A stretch of DNA of 64,000 nucleotides from Saturnia japonica (Eukaryota; Arthropoda; Insecta; Lepidoptera; Saturniidae), in the NCBI GenBank assembly GCA_033032175.1, contig CM065320.1, positions 11,799,413 to 11,863,412 on the forward strand, written 5' to 3'. The notes under the pieces are model-generated. The model did not search any database. It saw only the letters and a program-made list of their open reading frames with translations, and was not told the DNA's origin. A program made the position numbers and the translations under genes. Positions within the stretch are counted from its first letter, which is position 1; the number at the start of each line of letters is the position of its first letter. Of the stretch, positions 34,250 to 44,879 are shown piece by piece.

Positions 34250-34570
34250 CAACTTCGATGGAAATCACTGCCAAAATAACTTTCTACCCCTTTTTAATCC
34301 CGTTAGGTGATGATTTTTAATCGATTACGAAACCCGTCTTTCAATATTTCTGTTAAAAAGGTTTTATGCAAAATTTTAAGTAGATTGTCTCATACAAACT
34401 TTGCCCCCGTTTTTCACCATCTTAGGAGTAGAACTACGGAAAATCTTTTCTTATTGGATGCCTACGTCATACAAAGAACACACCCTCCAAGTTTCAGGTC
34501 TCTACGATCAGCGGTTTAGGCTGTGCGTTGATCCGTCAGTCATTCAGGACAAAGCATTTTATATGTATAG
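34250..34570 (+). repeat. dispersed retroelement tail
   Basis: Contains 'CTACCCCTTTTTAATCCCGT', 'GGATGCCTACGTCATACAAA', 'CAAGTTTCAGGTCTCTACGA', 'CAGCGGTTTAGGCTGTGCGTTGAT' and a CAGTCATTCAG tract before TTTTATATGTATAGATT. This order of motifs is a very common insect repeat 3' end. No coding capacity. Confidence 0.6.
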
Positions 34571-34899
34571 ATTATAATATGATAAAATCAAAGTATATAT
34601 ATATATCCGTAACTATGGTTATTAAAACAGTCATCTCTTCCAGCCAGAAGTACTATAGTGCTGCCACACCTATATAGAAAGAAAAAAATACCATGTGAAC
34701 GGTGGTCACGATCCAATCTGGAACGTAAACCTACAACCCCACTTGATAAGGTACTGGATAGTTAAACACTAGCTGATCACGGAATTCGACACGCCACTAT
34801 GTTGGGTGTTATATCTGGTGTAGGTATGGTGGCGAGATCAACTCTGACACAATTACTGTGCTACCCGGCATATAAATGATAAATAATTTATCCGACATT

Positions 34900-35045
34900 T
34901 CTTAGCTATGTACTACTTACGCTATGGCATGGTTGTAGTTTATATGGAGAAGGAGTGCACAAAGCTAAAATTTATCTATAATGTCTGTTACTAAAATATT
35001 AAATAAAATAAATTAACACTGCGAATCCTATTGCGACAGTGCCAT
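34900..35045 (-). repeat. dispersed repeat, family 5, copy 3
   Basis: Reverse complement of the first half of the repeat at 14905-15110: 'GGCATGGTTGTAGTTTATATGG', 'AGAAGGAGTGCACAAAGCT' and 'CACTGCGAATCCTA'. Confidence 0.6.
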
Positions 35046-35945
35046 TAAACTTAGATCCCCAAGATATTGACTTTGTCACTCAACGAAAAGCGACAGCAAG
35101 TGATGTAGACAATACTCATTGTTTATGAATACTGTAAATGTCAAACAGAAAATAGTCTGATCAAAAAGTCGCTGGTCGAATTTCTACCTTAGTGCGATCG
35201 CTAGTAATAATAATTAAGAAAAATATTAAATAATTATAGTAATTAAATAATATAATTCAAAAAACTAGTTTTTATAATTAATTATAATAATGGGAAAACA
35301 TCTTAGCATTCCATGGATTCACCGTGCCGGTGTTGAGTCCATCGTGTAGCAGACAGAGGGAACACGAGCAGTCCCCGGGACTTGCGATCCAGGTGTAGGT
35401 TTAAGGGGACTCTTTATGATGTACATCAGCGCTCACCTTGAATGCCCGCGATACCCTCCCTGCCAAGCCAGATTTGGTAAGAGCCTGTTAATGCTGCTTT
35501 AGATACCCGTTTTAAATAAAACTTACTGCAGTTCTCGACAGGCCGAGGTCTTTTAGCAAGTTATAAGATAGTAATAATAATAATAAATGAAACAATAACT
35601 AAAAGATACGAATATTATTTAAAAATAAATTAATTAAAAACTCATTGTTGCACATGACACGTGAACTTTTTCTTCAATCAAATATAAATGGGAAATTATA
35701 CAGAAAAACTAAATTAATGCTTCCACTGTAACCTTTCAATGTTGTCTTTATTGCGTCGAATAATCGCGTGCAAGCCACTCACTGTAGTAATACCCATTAC
35801 TTAATGTTATGGAACGTGAGACGTGTCACTGAACGGCCTGAAAGCATCACTATTTGTGAGAATTTGATATATATGTCGGATGTGTGATTTTATTTTGCTT
35901 TCGTATTTTTCATGTTTATTTTAATAAAAATCATATAATTTTTTA
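35046..35945. other. non-coding DNA, partly repeat-derived
   Basis: No convincing exon. 35300-35545 is GC-richer (CATGGATTCACCGTGCCGGTG, CAGTCCCCGGGACTTGCG) and resembles an eroded mobile-element segment, but I cannot classify it. Confidence 0.35.
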
Positions 35946-35949
35946 AAGT

Positions 35950-36110
35950 ATTTTTTAAACCGTAAAACGGCAAGATGACTGTGCCGTACTTGCATAGTGC
36001 AATCGAACAACATGGCCGACCACCGAGGGTTCTACTATCAATCGCCAGTCTTCGATGTAATGCTGGCCTGCTCAAATGTCTCTCTGCGTTATGTTTGAAG
36101 GACCCCATGG
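35950..36110. repeat. dispersed repeat, family 4, copy 4
   Basis: Shares 'CATGGCCGACCACCGAGGG', 'CAATCGCCAGTCTTCGATGTAATGCTGGCCTG' and 'TCTCTCTGCGTTATG' with the other copies. Confidence 0.55.
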
Positions 36111-36184
36111 TGTAGGAATAAAAGAAACTAACGGCCGGGAGACAGCTTCACATTACGATAAACACATGACTGAGATAGCTTTTT

Positions 36185-36626
36185 GAAGTGAAAACTTCTA
36201 TAGGAACGTTTGAATAGGGAGTAAATTCATGTAGATCGTCATCGACATGGTCACGTGACGTGTTAACGATAAACGGAGTCTTTGTAACAATATATGTAAC
36301 CGAAATAAAGATGATTAAGATCGCGACAACCATACATATAGTAATAAATCCAGGAATTGAAAACTTCTATAGGATGGTTTGAATAGGGAGTAAATTCATG
36401 TAAGTCGTCATCTACATGGTCACGTTACATGTTAACGATAAACGGAGTCTTTGTAACAATATATGTAACCTAAATAAAGATGATTAAGATCGCGACAACC
36501 ATACACATAGCAATAAATCCAGGAAGTGAAAACTTTTATAGGACAACTAAATTCTTCTATAGGAAAAGTAAATTCATGTAAGTCGTCATCGACATGGTCA
36601 CGTGACGAGTTTTTAGTTTTCACTTC
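36185..36626. mobile_element. TIR-bounded element built of a 169-bp tandem repeat (about 2.6 units)
   Basis: Units start at 36185, 36354 and 36523, an exact 169-base spacing, each beginning GAA(G/T)TGAAAACTT(C/T)TATAGGA. The units share 'GAGTAAATTCATGTA', 'GTCGTCATC.ACATGGTCACGT' and 'ATAAACGGAGTCTTTGTAAC'. The third unit is cut short and the block closes with AGTTTTCACTTC (36615-36626), the exact inverse of the first 12 bases. Short minus-strand frames repeat with the array and are not genes. The unit duplication is recent, as the first two units are very similar. Confidence 0.75.
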
Positions 36627-36839
36627 TGTCGGCATGATGCTGTGATTTTTTTTATTTGTTTCAAGATCGTTACTGTAAGCTGTGGCTCCGGAGTCCGGAG
36701 CTTGGCGTTCTGTTATGAATGGGAGAGGATGGAATTAAGTTGAACAGCTTTTCAGAACATTCGCTATACCATGCCAACCAAGGCAGCGTTGGCGCCAACG
36801 TGTGAAGTCAGGGTAAATTCTAACACGTGTACCCTCTTT

Positions 36840-37105
36840 TCTTTTTTATCGTAGCAGGGCAGTGTGATGTCACTCTCCCTCATGGTAAGCACAGTACAAT
36901 CCAAAAAGAATGGCAACCATCGATAGATTGACAATCCATCATCCGTAGCCGCTGTCATGTTACACAGAAAATTTATATGACCGGCTTATCCCATAACGCG
37001 ACGCGCATAAACTAATCAAATATGACGCGCATTTCACAATATGCATGGTGGTCGTGACCCGTCCAGCCTTGCCGTATAGCCCTACCACTACGCTATCACT
37101 CTTTC
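36840..37105. repeat. dispersed repeat, family 4, copy 5
   Basis: 'TTTATCGTAGCAGGGCAGTG', 'CATGGTAAGCACAGTACAAT', 'ATTGACAATCCATCATCCGT', 'AGCCGCTGTCATG' and later 'GCATGGTGGTCGTGACCC', in the family order. Confidence 0.55.
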
Positions 37106-37364
37106 CTCCTTCGTTATTCAGCAGGGTGCACCACGTACCTACTGCTGAAATTGGTTTCGTTGTTTCAAGTCTTAAGAAATGTTATTTGACTCCCTTACAC
37201 CCACACGTAGAACAATTTTATAATTTACCCTGTAATTAAGACAATGTTATACCTATTATAAAAATAACTGCTTCTTGTTAAATTTCAAATAAATTAAAAT
37301 TAAACCAAAGGCTATAGGTAAAATAAAAAAAACCGAAGCAGTCAGAAGGACTCAACTCAATTTT

Positions 37365-37616
37365 GAGCATGTCGGTGACGCGAAATCACAAGATTTTACC
37401 CATCCAAAAAGTCAAACACGCATATGATACAGTCGTGTATATACAATGTATTAGTGTATATATGCGTATACATGCATTTAAATATACACAGGCCGCTATA
37501 CTTCACGTCGCTAGTCTGATGCCAGCGCAATACGCCACGAGCATGTCGAGGTCATCGATGACGCGAAGGTCACGCGAACCCATAAGTTTTTTCCTTACCA
37601 AAAATCGCTCAACGCG
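37365..37616. repeat. two diverged copies of a GACGCGAA-containing motif upstream of the errantivirus
   Basis: 'GCATGTCGGTGACGCGAA..' near 37369 and 'GCATGTCGAGGTCATCGATGACGCGAAGG' near 37541 look like a diverged tandem duplication. The errantivirus at 37617 inserted into the CGCG that ends the second copy. Confidence 0.35.
37613..37616. other. target-site duplication CGCG (left)
   Basis: CGCG directly precedes the left LTR and recurs directly after the right LTR at 44718-44721. A four-base duplication is usual for gypsy/errantivirus integration. Confidence 0.85.
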
Positions 37617-37836
37617 AGTTATGATAGGCGGTACGAGTTTAAATTAAAAAAAGATTTATTTTAAAAGGAATTATAATAGGTGTTTACACTTATGGTTCTT
37701 AAACAAGACTAACTTAAAATTAATTAAAGTAATAATCAAGTTGGAGTCACGCCGTCGTTTCCCACGGCCGCAATCTGCATGGTCAGCGATCCCACGGTCT
37801 GTGTCCGCCGGTCCCACGGCTTATGGCGTGGTAACT
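37617..37836 (-). repeat. 3' LTR of errantivirus
   Basis: 220 bases with termini AGTTA..TAACT, a perfect five-base inverted repeat. It differs from the 5' LTR by one extra G and one A/T change near 37668-37676. On the minus strand an AATAAA signal lies at 37655-37660. The first bases transcribed into this LTR contain the env stop codon, so env overlaps the LTR. Confidence 0.95.
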
Positions 37837-39203
37837 CCTCCCTCCTTAAAAGGGAAGCGTATCCTGGAGCAGCTTCCGGTAGTGTCCTCACTACCTTTGA
37901 TTTTCATCTGCATTTTCTTCGCCTGTTTCCACGTATATACTTTCCATACACCAACGCTGACCAGTATGATGTACAGTAACAGTGTTGTCCAACTAGGGAC
38001 CGCCATCATAATATGCCAACTAGGGGTTTCTCTGAGATACAAGTTGTCAGCTTTGTTGAGTAATTCATGGATACTGTCTAATTGAATATCTTCGATGTTC
38101 AGTCTATACTTCACAGCTTCCTCGGGTATAACTGGTTCTTTGAGCAGCGGAATAATTTCATTGGTGATAATAGTACGTGTGTGAGCTTGGAGTGTCCTAT
38201 TCATAACGGTGACCTCGCATCCCTCAGGTAGTGTGAGTAGAAATGTGCCGGAGATTTTTCTATATTCGTTTTTAGATTTGCAATTACTTCGCAGGATTTC
38301 TTCATCCTGAAGTATAAGCAGCCAGCTGTTTTCGTTGATCTTTTGTATTTTTCCTATGTTAATGTTCATTTTGACCTGGGTACAATTCGCTTTCCTATGA
38401 TGTATAAGCGATGTGACGCAGTCTTCCGTATCTTGAAATCTTCTCATCTCCAGCGTTTTACAGATATGTAAATTGTCGGATATCAGTGAGCATTCCTGTA
38501 TTCATTCCAAGTATCAGGTATTTGGATTTCGGAACAATGGTTAAATTATTTTGGTCGGGAATGGAATAGAGGTGTATAAGATCATATATGTTTTTATCAA
38601 TAGCGGGTATTTCTAATATAAATGTTAAAGTGTGTTCTGTACTACAGTACTTGGAGTAAGCTCTAACCTTAATTGACTTTTGGATCAAATGTATGTTATC
38701 TATGTCTATTTTGGCTACTGGTGCAAAAGAGTATAATTTCTGTAAATTTCTAATTTCTTCTAGGAGACTTTGCGGGTTGATAATAGAAGGATGCATTATT
38801 CCTAATTGAGAAAACGTCATTGCGTCTTCCAAAATCATTAATCGATCTAAAACTAACTGTAAACTAAAATTTATCTGTACGTATAACTCTAGTTTTCGGT
38901 ATGATAGTCATTATTTTGCTACTAATTATTGATAGTGACAATTCAATTTGCTCTTTGTAGGTTTTATGTAGTTCTACGGAAGCGGTGCTACTTTCGACGA
39001 CCTTAGTATTTGCGTATAAATCCATAAGTCTTACCGAAGTTGTATATAAATCAGTGATGTTGTAAATGCAAGCAAAGTTAAAGTAATCTATCATTTTGAG
39101 AATTTCTCCTTGTTTGAGCAAAAGGATGCCGGTATTTTTATCAATGGGTTGAATTATTATGTATGCGGTTGCGTTGAGCACGAGGGCTCCTGCGATGATG
39201 ATC
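37821..39203 (-). pseudogene. env: errantivirus env, broken and lacking the fusion-peptide region
   Basis: Related to the baculovirus F-like envelope proteins of errantiviruses. It is in three frame-shifted pieces: 38864-39203, 38458-38838 and 37821-38447. The first piece begins with a hydrophobic signal-like stretch (RIIIAGALVLNATAYIII) just after a possible acceptor TTGTTCCAG, consistent with the spliced env mRNA of this group. It ends shortly after a dibasic-type KTRVIR, where a furin-like site is expected. The fusion-peptide and heptad region that should follow is missing, and the sequence resumes at a conserved 'LEDAMTFSQLGIMHPSIINP' segment. The last piece has a C-terminal membrane anchor (TTLLLYIILVSVGVW) and a cytoplasmic tail ending inside the LTR. 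Confidence 0.85.
37837..37848 (-). other. polypurine tract (plus-strand primer)
   Basis: On the minus strand TAAGGAGGGAGG directly abuts the 3' LTR, the expected position and composition of the PPT. Confidence 0.85.
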
Positions 39204-40560
39204 CTGGAACAAGATGAGGCCTACGTAGTAGTTTAAAATGCACTCTAATAGATTTGGAATTTGGATGATTTCCTATTATTTCAGCAACACTATTGGGGTG
39301 TAAATGAATTATCTTATACGGACCTTTAAATACTGGCTTCGTTTTATCGCTGCGCGCCGTTTTCGCCACCTGTTTATAAACAACTTCACCTATTTTAAAC
39401 ATTATGTCCTGTGCTTCCTGGTTTCGATTGGCTATAATCTGCTCCTTATTTTTGGACATATGTGCGGCAACACATTCCTGTACAGCCTCAGCGTTCCTAC
39501 GATGTCTTATAACATAATTTTGATAAAATTCTTTAGGATAAATAAGTTCTAAAGGATTTCTAGACGCTGTATGGCCAAATAATAGCTCGTGTGGTGTATA
39601 TCCTGTTGTAGTATGTATTGTATTATTGTATGCTATAACGGAATATTTCATGATGGTTTGTATAGGATCTTCTTTATTGGATAACCAATAAAAACCTTTA
39701 AATTAACCAATAATAACCAATAAAAACCAAAGGATAACCTTTGTATTCGTATAATTTCACCTATAGTGGAATGGAATCGTTAAATAGGAGAGTTAGAATT
39801 TGGGTTGTAGGGCGTTGTAAAATGTATGTTGATGTCATGTAATGCGCATATGTCTTTTATGACATCATTATCAAATTTGCTATCAGAATCTGTCGTAATT
39901 TTTGTAGGTAATCCTAGTGTAGAGAAAACTTGAATTAATGCATCTGCTACATGAATACTACTAGAAGCATTTAAAGGTATTACTTGAACGTATTTAGAAA
40001 AATTATCTATAATGGTCAAAAATGTGGCACCACCTTTGGAATATAGATCCATAAACATATGTTGCATAGGCTTTGTAGGTGTTTCAGTAAGAGCTAACGG
40101 GGGTTTTAATGGATTTCTCTCGTATTTACTTTTAAGACAGGTATCACATTGGTTAATAAATCGTTGTATTGTAAGCAGCATATTAGGCCAGTGATAATTT
40201 CTATGTATTTGCTTGTATGTTTCCTGAATGCCGTTGATGCATAGTCTTACCTTCATGATACTTCTTAGTTTCTTAATTAATTCCTGTTGCTCTACTTTAT
40301 TTTCGATAACTGTAATACGCGATGTATATCTGAATAATTTTGGACCTCTTTCATTAAAAATAGTTGTATATACTCGAGAGAAAGCGAGATACAGATTTTC
40401 ATCGTAAAAGTAGCCGTGAAAAGTACGATCAGCAATAGTGTGTTCCTTTAAGAACTGAACTATTTCTAATTCTGTGTTATTAATAGGAATAAATACGTCT
40501 TTTATGACTGTTCATGTATTTGTTGACCTATCATCTACTCTATATTTTATACCGGGGCTA
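39157..40560 (-). pseudogene. pol: errantivirus pol, integrase region (broken)
   Basis: It contains the HHCC-type zinc region end ('NQCDTCLKSKY'), then the DDE core with 'FMDLYSKGGATFLTIIDNFS' and 'GLPTKITTDSDSKFDN'. The core is followed by 'YNPNSNSPI' and an in-frame stop (Glu codon to TAA type) at about 39781. A 50-60 base insertion made of TATTGGTT repeats lies at about 39675-39735. A second open piece (39157-39651) has the C-terminal domain ('YNNTIHTTTGYTPHELLFG', 'KFKLLRRPHL'-like end). The segment 40260-40560 is frame-broken. Enzyme role: insertion of the DNA copy into the host chromosome. Confidence 0.88.
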
Positions 40561-40703
40561 GACCTTATGTGAAATTGTTTTAGTTGTCTATCTATGGCAT
40601 CATTTACGATTGGTATACCTTTATTCTCATTATCTGCTTGTGTGTGGTTTGTGGAAGTTAATAGCTCGGGGTCATCTATAGTGACGTTTTCTGATACCTC
40701 ATC

Positions 40704-42990
40704 TCATTGGGGTGGGAGGATTAGTCCTGATACAATTTCACTGTCTACGTCCATATCACTGCACGAGATCTTGTCCGTTTCAGGTCTGTTGTCAGTATTC
40801 GTTGCCGTACGTGTATTGTCAAATATCCTATTTATCACCTCGTCATCTTCATTATCGTCAAGGTTAACAGCTAAAGAATCTATACTATTATGGAAAATTT
40901 TTGCTCTTGAAAGAGCGTCAGCGTTGGTATTTTGTTTGCCTTTTTTATAAATTATCTTATAATCATATTCCGCGAGCCTAAGTCGTCTCCAACGCGTTAA
41001 TTTCGAGTTCGGATCTTTTAATGACATAAGCCATGTTAAAGGTCTGTGGTCGGTGTAAATAGTGAATTTCTGTCCATACAAATAAGGTCGAAAGTATTTT
41101 ATAGCCCATACAATTGCCAATAATTCTTTCTCAATCGTAGAGTATCGGCTTTCGGTATCCGACAAAGTCCTAGAAGCGTAAGCTACAGGTTTATCTGAAC
41201 CGATGTCTCCTTGAGAAAGAACTGCACCGAGAGCAACGTCTGAGGCGTCAGTTGTCAGAACAAAAGGCTGATCAAAGTCGGGGTACTGTAATATCGGAGA
41301 ATTTGTTAATATTTCTTTACATTTATTAAAAGCGTCTAAAAATTCCGGTGAATGTACTACTTTACGATTCTTTTTAAGACAAAGTGTCAAAGGTTTAGTC
41401 AGTTTTGCAAAGTCTTTTATAAATTTTCTATAGTATCCGATGAGGCCTAAAAAGGATTTTACGTCTTTGTGAGTACACGGTAAGGGATAGTTAAGTACAG
41501 CTTTAATTTTGTCCTTATTCGGTTTTAGTCCTTGGTCCGTTAGTTCGTGTCCTAGGAACTCAACATGTTTTTGAAAAATCGAGACTTTTCTAGTTTAATT
41601 TTTAGATTGTGGGTTTTAAATCTTTCAAATACCTGTTTTAATTTCTCAACGTGCTCTTGTAGTGACGTAAAAATCACGATGACGTCATCTAAATATGTGA
41701 AAACATTTTCAATTCCATTAACCTTTGAAATGTACTGGGGGCATTTTTGAGGCCAAATGGCATTCTCAAAAATTCATAATGCCCACGTTCCGTTGTAAAC
41801 GCCGTTTTTTCGATATCGTTAGGGTGCATCTCTAGTTGGTGGTAACCACTAGCTAAGTCAAGGGTCGTAAAGTATTGTGCCCTTCCTGGTCTGTCAAGTA
41901 TGTCATGGATATTCGGTAAAGGGTATTTGTCCTCAATAATCCTGTCATTTAATCTTCTGAAGTCAATAACAAGTCTCCACGTTACGTTACCAGATGTATC
42001 AGGTTTCTTTGGTACTATATGCACCGGGCACGCCCAAGGTGAAATACTTTCCCTAATAATTCCCTGCTTTAACAGATTTTCTACTTGATTTTGAATTTCT
42101 TTGCGTTGTTTGGGTGGTTGCCTATAACTTCTTACAAAAATTGGTGTTTCATCATAAAGTCTTAATTCATGCTTTACAGAATGTGTAAATGACAATGAAA
42201 TATTATCAAAAAAAAAATCTCTCTGTATTGATAACAAATCCTCATTATTTCTCGCCTTTCTTCTTCATTCATGTGATCATTATGAATATTTTTTAAATTT
42301 TCACAAAGTTCCTTATCTAAATCTAAATCTGTCCTTAAAAAATTTACTTCGCTATGCTGATTAATCATATTTTCAAAAAATGGTTTAAGCTTATTCGGAT
42401 ATTTATTTAAAATTATTTTCTTTTCATCAGTAAAATTTATAACAGTTGTCTTAAATGCCCCATTCATCACGTCCACTATTGCTGCTGGAGATCTTAACCC
42501 CTCAGACCAATAGTGATCATCACATAAATACTGTCCATCAGCGTAGTTAGTTTTAACCACAATAACCTTTTCACACTTTGGTTCTATTCTAATGTTTCTA
42601 ACTGGGTAGTTTAAGTAAATTGGTATATTTGCATTTGGTGTATGTAATAATCTGTCGCTTAAATTAATTGTGCAGTTAAGCTCTTTTAATAAATCCATAC
42701 CTATTAAGCCCCTATATTTAGGATCGAAATCGAATAATAAAAATGTGTGTGTTTTATTAATGTTAAATTCTACCGGAAGGGGAAGTGACGCTACAAGGTC
42801 GTGTTGAGTGACTGCATGAGCGCTCCTTACCTGAAATGGTTCATGTTCAATGTAATTTTCAAATTCCGTGTTTTTTATAACAGATGGTGAGATCATGCAC
42901 CGAGAGGCACTTGTATCCAACAAAAATTTGCCTCCAAATTCATTTAAAATTATATATGGCAGGTGGTCCTTACCGTAGTGGTTTACGTTG
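40704..42990 (-). pseudogene. pol: errantivirus pol, protease-RT-RNase H region (broken)
   Basis: Order on the minus strand: protease (LLDTSASRCMIS near 42920, with Ser where D-T/S-G-A is usual), then a linker. The RT has fingers/palm motifs (WRLVIDFRRLND, YFTTLDLASGYHQL, FGLKNAPSTFQRLM), then a small deletion and frame change before YLDD (41700). The thumb follows, then RNase H (LTTDASDVALGAVLSQ, ESRYSTIEKELLAIVWA, YTDHRPLTWL, NTNADALSR). Breaks: a frameshift at an A-run near 42210-42240, a deletion/frameshift near 41700-41720 and another shift near 41565. Pol starts in the -1 frame relative to the gag end, as in the group. Confidence 0.9.
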
Positions 42991-43000
42991 ATTGTTTTAG

Positions 43001-44073
43001 CTAAGTCTGTTGGTCGTCTTCGACGTCCTGAGTAAAATCCTCCTGGTACGTTCCTTCGTCCACCAAGGCTGGGAGTGACACTTCGTGTTCCTCTGTGCTA
43101 TTGTTTTCATAATACTCACCTTGCGTGTAGTAGGGTTGCTCGCTAGACGAATAAAACAGTTGTTGTGCATACTGCGGCTTTTCCGGCTTATTCACTGACC
43201 TCATAGTGACGTCAGATGTATCTTTTGGAAAGTTTACCTGTTGATGTGGTATATTCTGTTGTTGGCGTCTAAAGTTTCCAGAAGTCCTAAAGTTTCCTGA
43301 ACCACTAGGTCTAGAATTCGGCTGACTATTACCGGGCGATACTTGTTTTCCTGGTGTGTTATATTGTGGTAGTGTATTAAAATGTGTTGGAATTGGTTGA
43401 TATAGCTGTGGTCCAAAATTATGCGGGTTTGTATTAAAATGTGTCGGAGTTGGTTGGTATAGTTGTGGTCTAATATTAGGCTGATTTAACTTTGACTTTG
43501 CTTGCGAATAAAATTGATTTTGTTTTTTATAATTTATTTTGGCTTCTTCTTGCTGTGCTATTACTATGGCCGACTCAAGTGTCGTCGGTTTTATTATTCT
43601 AACGCCTAAAGATACCTGAAAGTCTAAATGGTTCGTATATTGTTCTATCACCATATCTTCATAATAAGTTTTATCAGTGTGCTTACCTACTGAGTTTAAA
43701 GTATCGAGCAACGCCCGAAGTCTCCTACCAAATGTATCCGCGTCCTCATTTTTAAAACGAAACGTTCAAGTCAGTTCTTGCATTACTTGAATTTCATTTC
43801 TAGGTTCCCCTAATCGTTTTTTAAAGTATCTTTAATAGCAGCCCACGAGGTCAAGGAGTCCTCATATGCAATTGCGTCAGTTGCAGCTCCAGCTAGTCTG
43901 GATTTTATTAAACATACCAACGTGGGATGTGCTTGCACATTAACCTCGAAAAGCGTTAATATATTATCTACTTGCCTAATATAATAGTTTAATAATCGGG
44001 GATTGCCATCATATTTGGGTAGTAGTTCCCCAATTACTTTTATCAATTGTGCCGACTCCGTAAGCGACATCAT
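43001..44073 (-). pseudogene. gag: errantivirus gag (frameshifted, one nonsense codon)
   Basis: The start MMSLTESAQLIKVIGELLPKY and 'SRLAGAATDAIAYE' are capsid-like sequences of the TED/17.6 gag type. The first piece (43810-44073) ends after a slip in an A-run (KDTLKND). The downstream piece (to 43001) is in another frame and carries a TGA at 43766-43768. The C-terminal third is Gln/Asn/Pro-rich with an imperfect repeat (PTHFNT.P). I see no CCHC knuckle, as in 17.6-type gags. Role: capsid protein and RNA packaging. Confidence 0.87.
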
Positions 44074-44480
44074 AGCGTGAAGTTTTATATTTTACAAGAA
44101 TCAAAAGACAATAGCTCGGATATCGGATGACCGCGCTTATCTGTTATGATTCACTGTACGGTGTACGTCTATAGTAATTTTAGCTTACGACAGAAACACT
44201 TTAACACAATATGACATATATAAAAAAAAAAATACACAATATAGACAGGAAATATGACAAAAGGAACTTGGATAAACGAGAGTACTCACCAAGCCAGCAT
44301 TCTGCCTCTCCTCCCGAGTCTTGTTTAAGGTACACTAATTCACTCACAAAGGATCTTCAATTCTCAGAAAGTCCTTTCAAAGAGTTCGTACACGCACTTT
44401 AAGTTCTTATTATGATCGCGGTAGTAACGACTTAGAAACCGTTCACTTTGCCGAAAATTTGATTCGACGAAAAGTGCCGC

Positions 44481-44499
44481 GATCCTACCGACTGCGCCA
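44481..44499 (-). other. primer-binding site matching tRNA-Ser
   Basis: On the minus strand TGGCGCAGTCGGTAGGATC begins at the last base of the 5' LTR. It is complementary to CGACTGCGCCA, the 3' end of insect tRNA-Ser, the primer of TED/17.6/297-type elements. Confidence 0.85.
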
Positions 44500-44717
44500 G
44501 TTATGATAGGCGGTACGAGTTTAAATTAAAAAAAGATTTATTTTAAAAGAATTTTAATAGGTGTTTACACTTATGGTTCTTAAACAAGACTAACTTAAAA
44601 TTAATTAAAGTAATAATCAAGTTGGAGTCACGCCGTCGTTTCCCACGGCCGCAATCTGCATGGTCAGCGATCCCACGGTCTGTGTCCGCCGGTCCCACGG
44701 CTTATGGCGTGGTAACT
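44499..44717 (-). repeat. 5' LTR of errantivirus
   Basis: 219 bases, identical to the 3' LTR except for one deleted G and one substitution. It is followed by the CGCG target duplication at 44718-44721. It holds the element's promoter and polyadenylation signal. Confidence 0.95.
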
Positions 44718-44879
44718 CGCGGCTAAGAAATTTTTCTCTTCGTCATCTTGCCGCAACCTTTACCAGAGACCAAAAAAAAACTAAAAATGTCTTAACTAAT
44801 TGCATAGGCCAATGTATTCTTCTTAAGTTGAATCGTTTATAATTCTCCATTTTTTTTCCTTTCGGTTTCAAATGTTTTA

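Larger units (their letters stand above)
37617..44717 (-). mobile_element. complete but defective errantivirus (TED/17.6-like Ty3/gypsy LTR retroelement)
   Basis: A 7.1-kb provirus on the minus strand: 5' LTR 44499-44717, tRNA-Ser-type primer site, gag, pol (protease, RT, RNase H, integrase), env, polypurine tract and 3' LTR 37617-37836. It is flanked by a CGCG target duplication. An env gene with baculovirus-F-like motifs identifies the errantivirus group (insect endogenous retroviruses), and motif order and the serine primer fit the TED/17.6/297 branch. The LTRs differ by one base deletion and one substitution, so insertion is recent. Yet gag, pol and env carry at least eight frameshifts, stops or deletions, so no complete protein is made. 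Confidence 0.93.

Noticed and set aside
36148..36635. Two similar minus-strand frames containing SRDHVDDDLHEF
   Set aside because: They repeat because the 169-bp unit repeats; a by-product of the tandem array rather than a gene family.
43001..43300. CCHC zinc knuckle in errantivirus gag
   Set aside because: The C-terminal gag region is Gln/Asn/Pro-rich without a CX2CX4HX4C pattern, as in 17.6-type gags.
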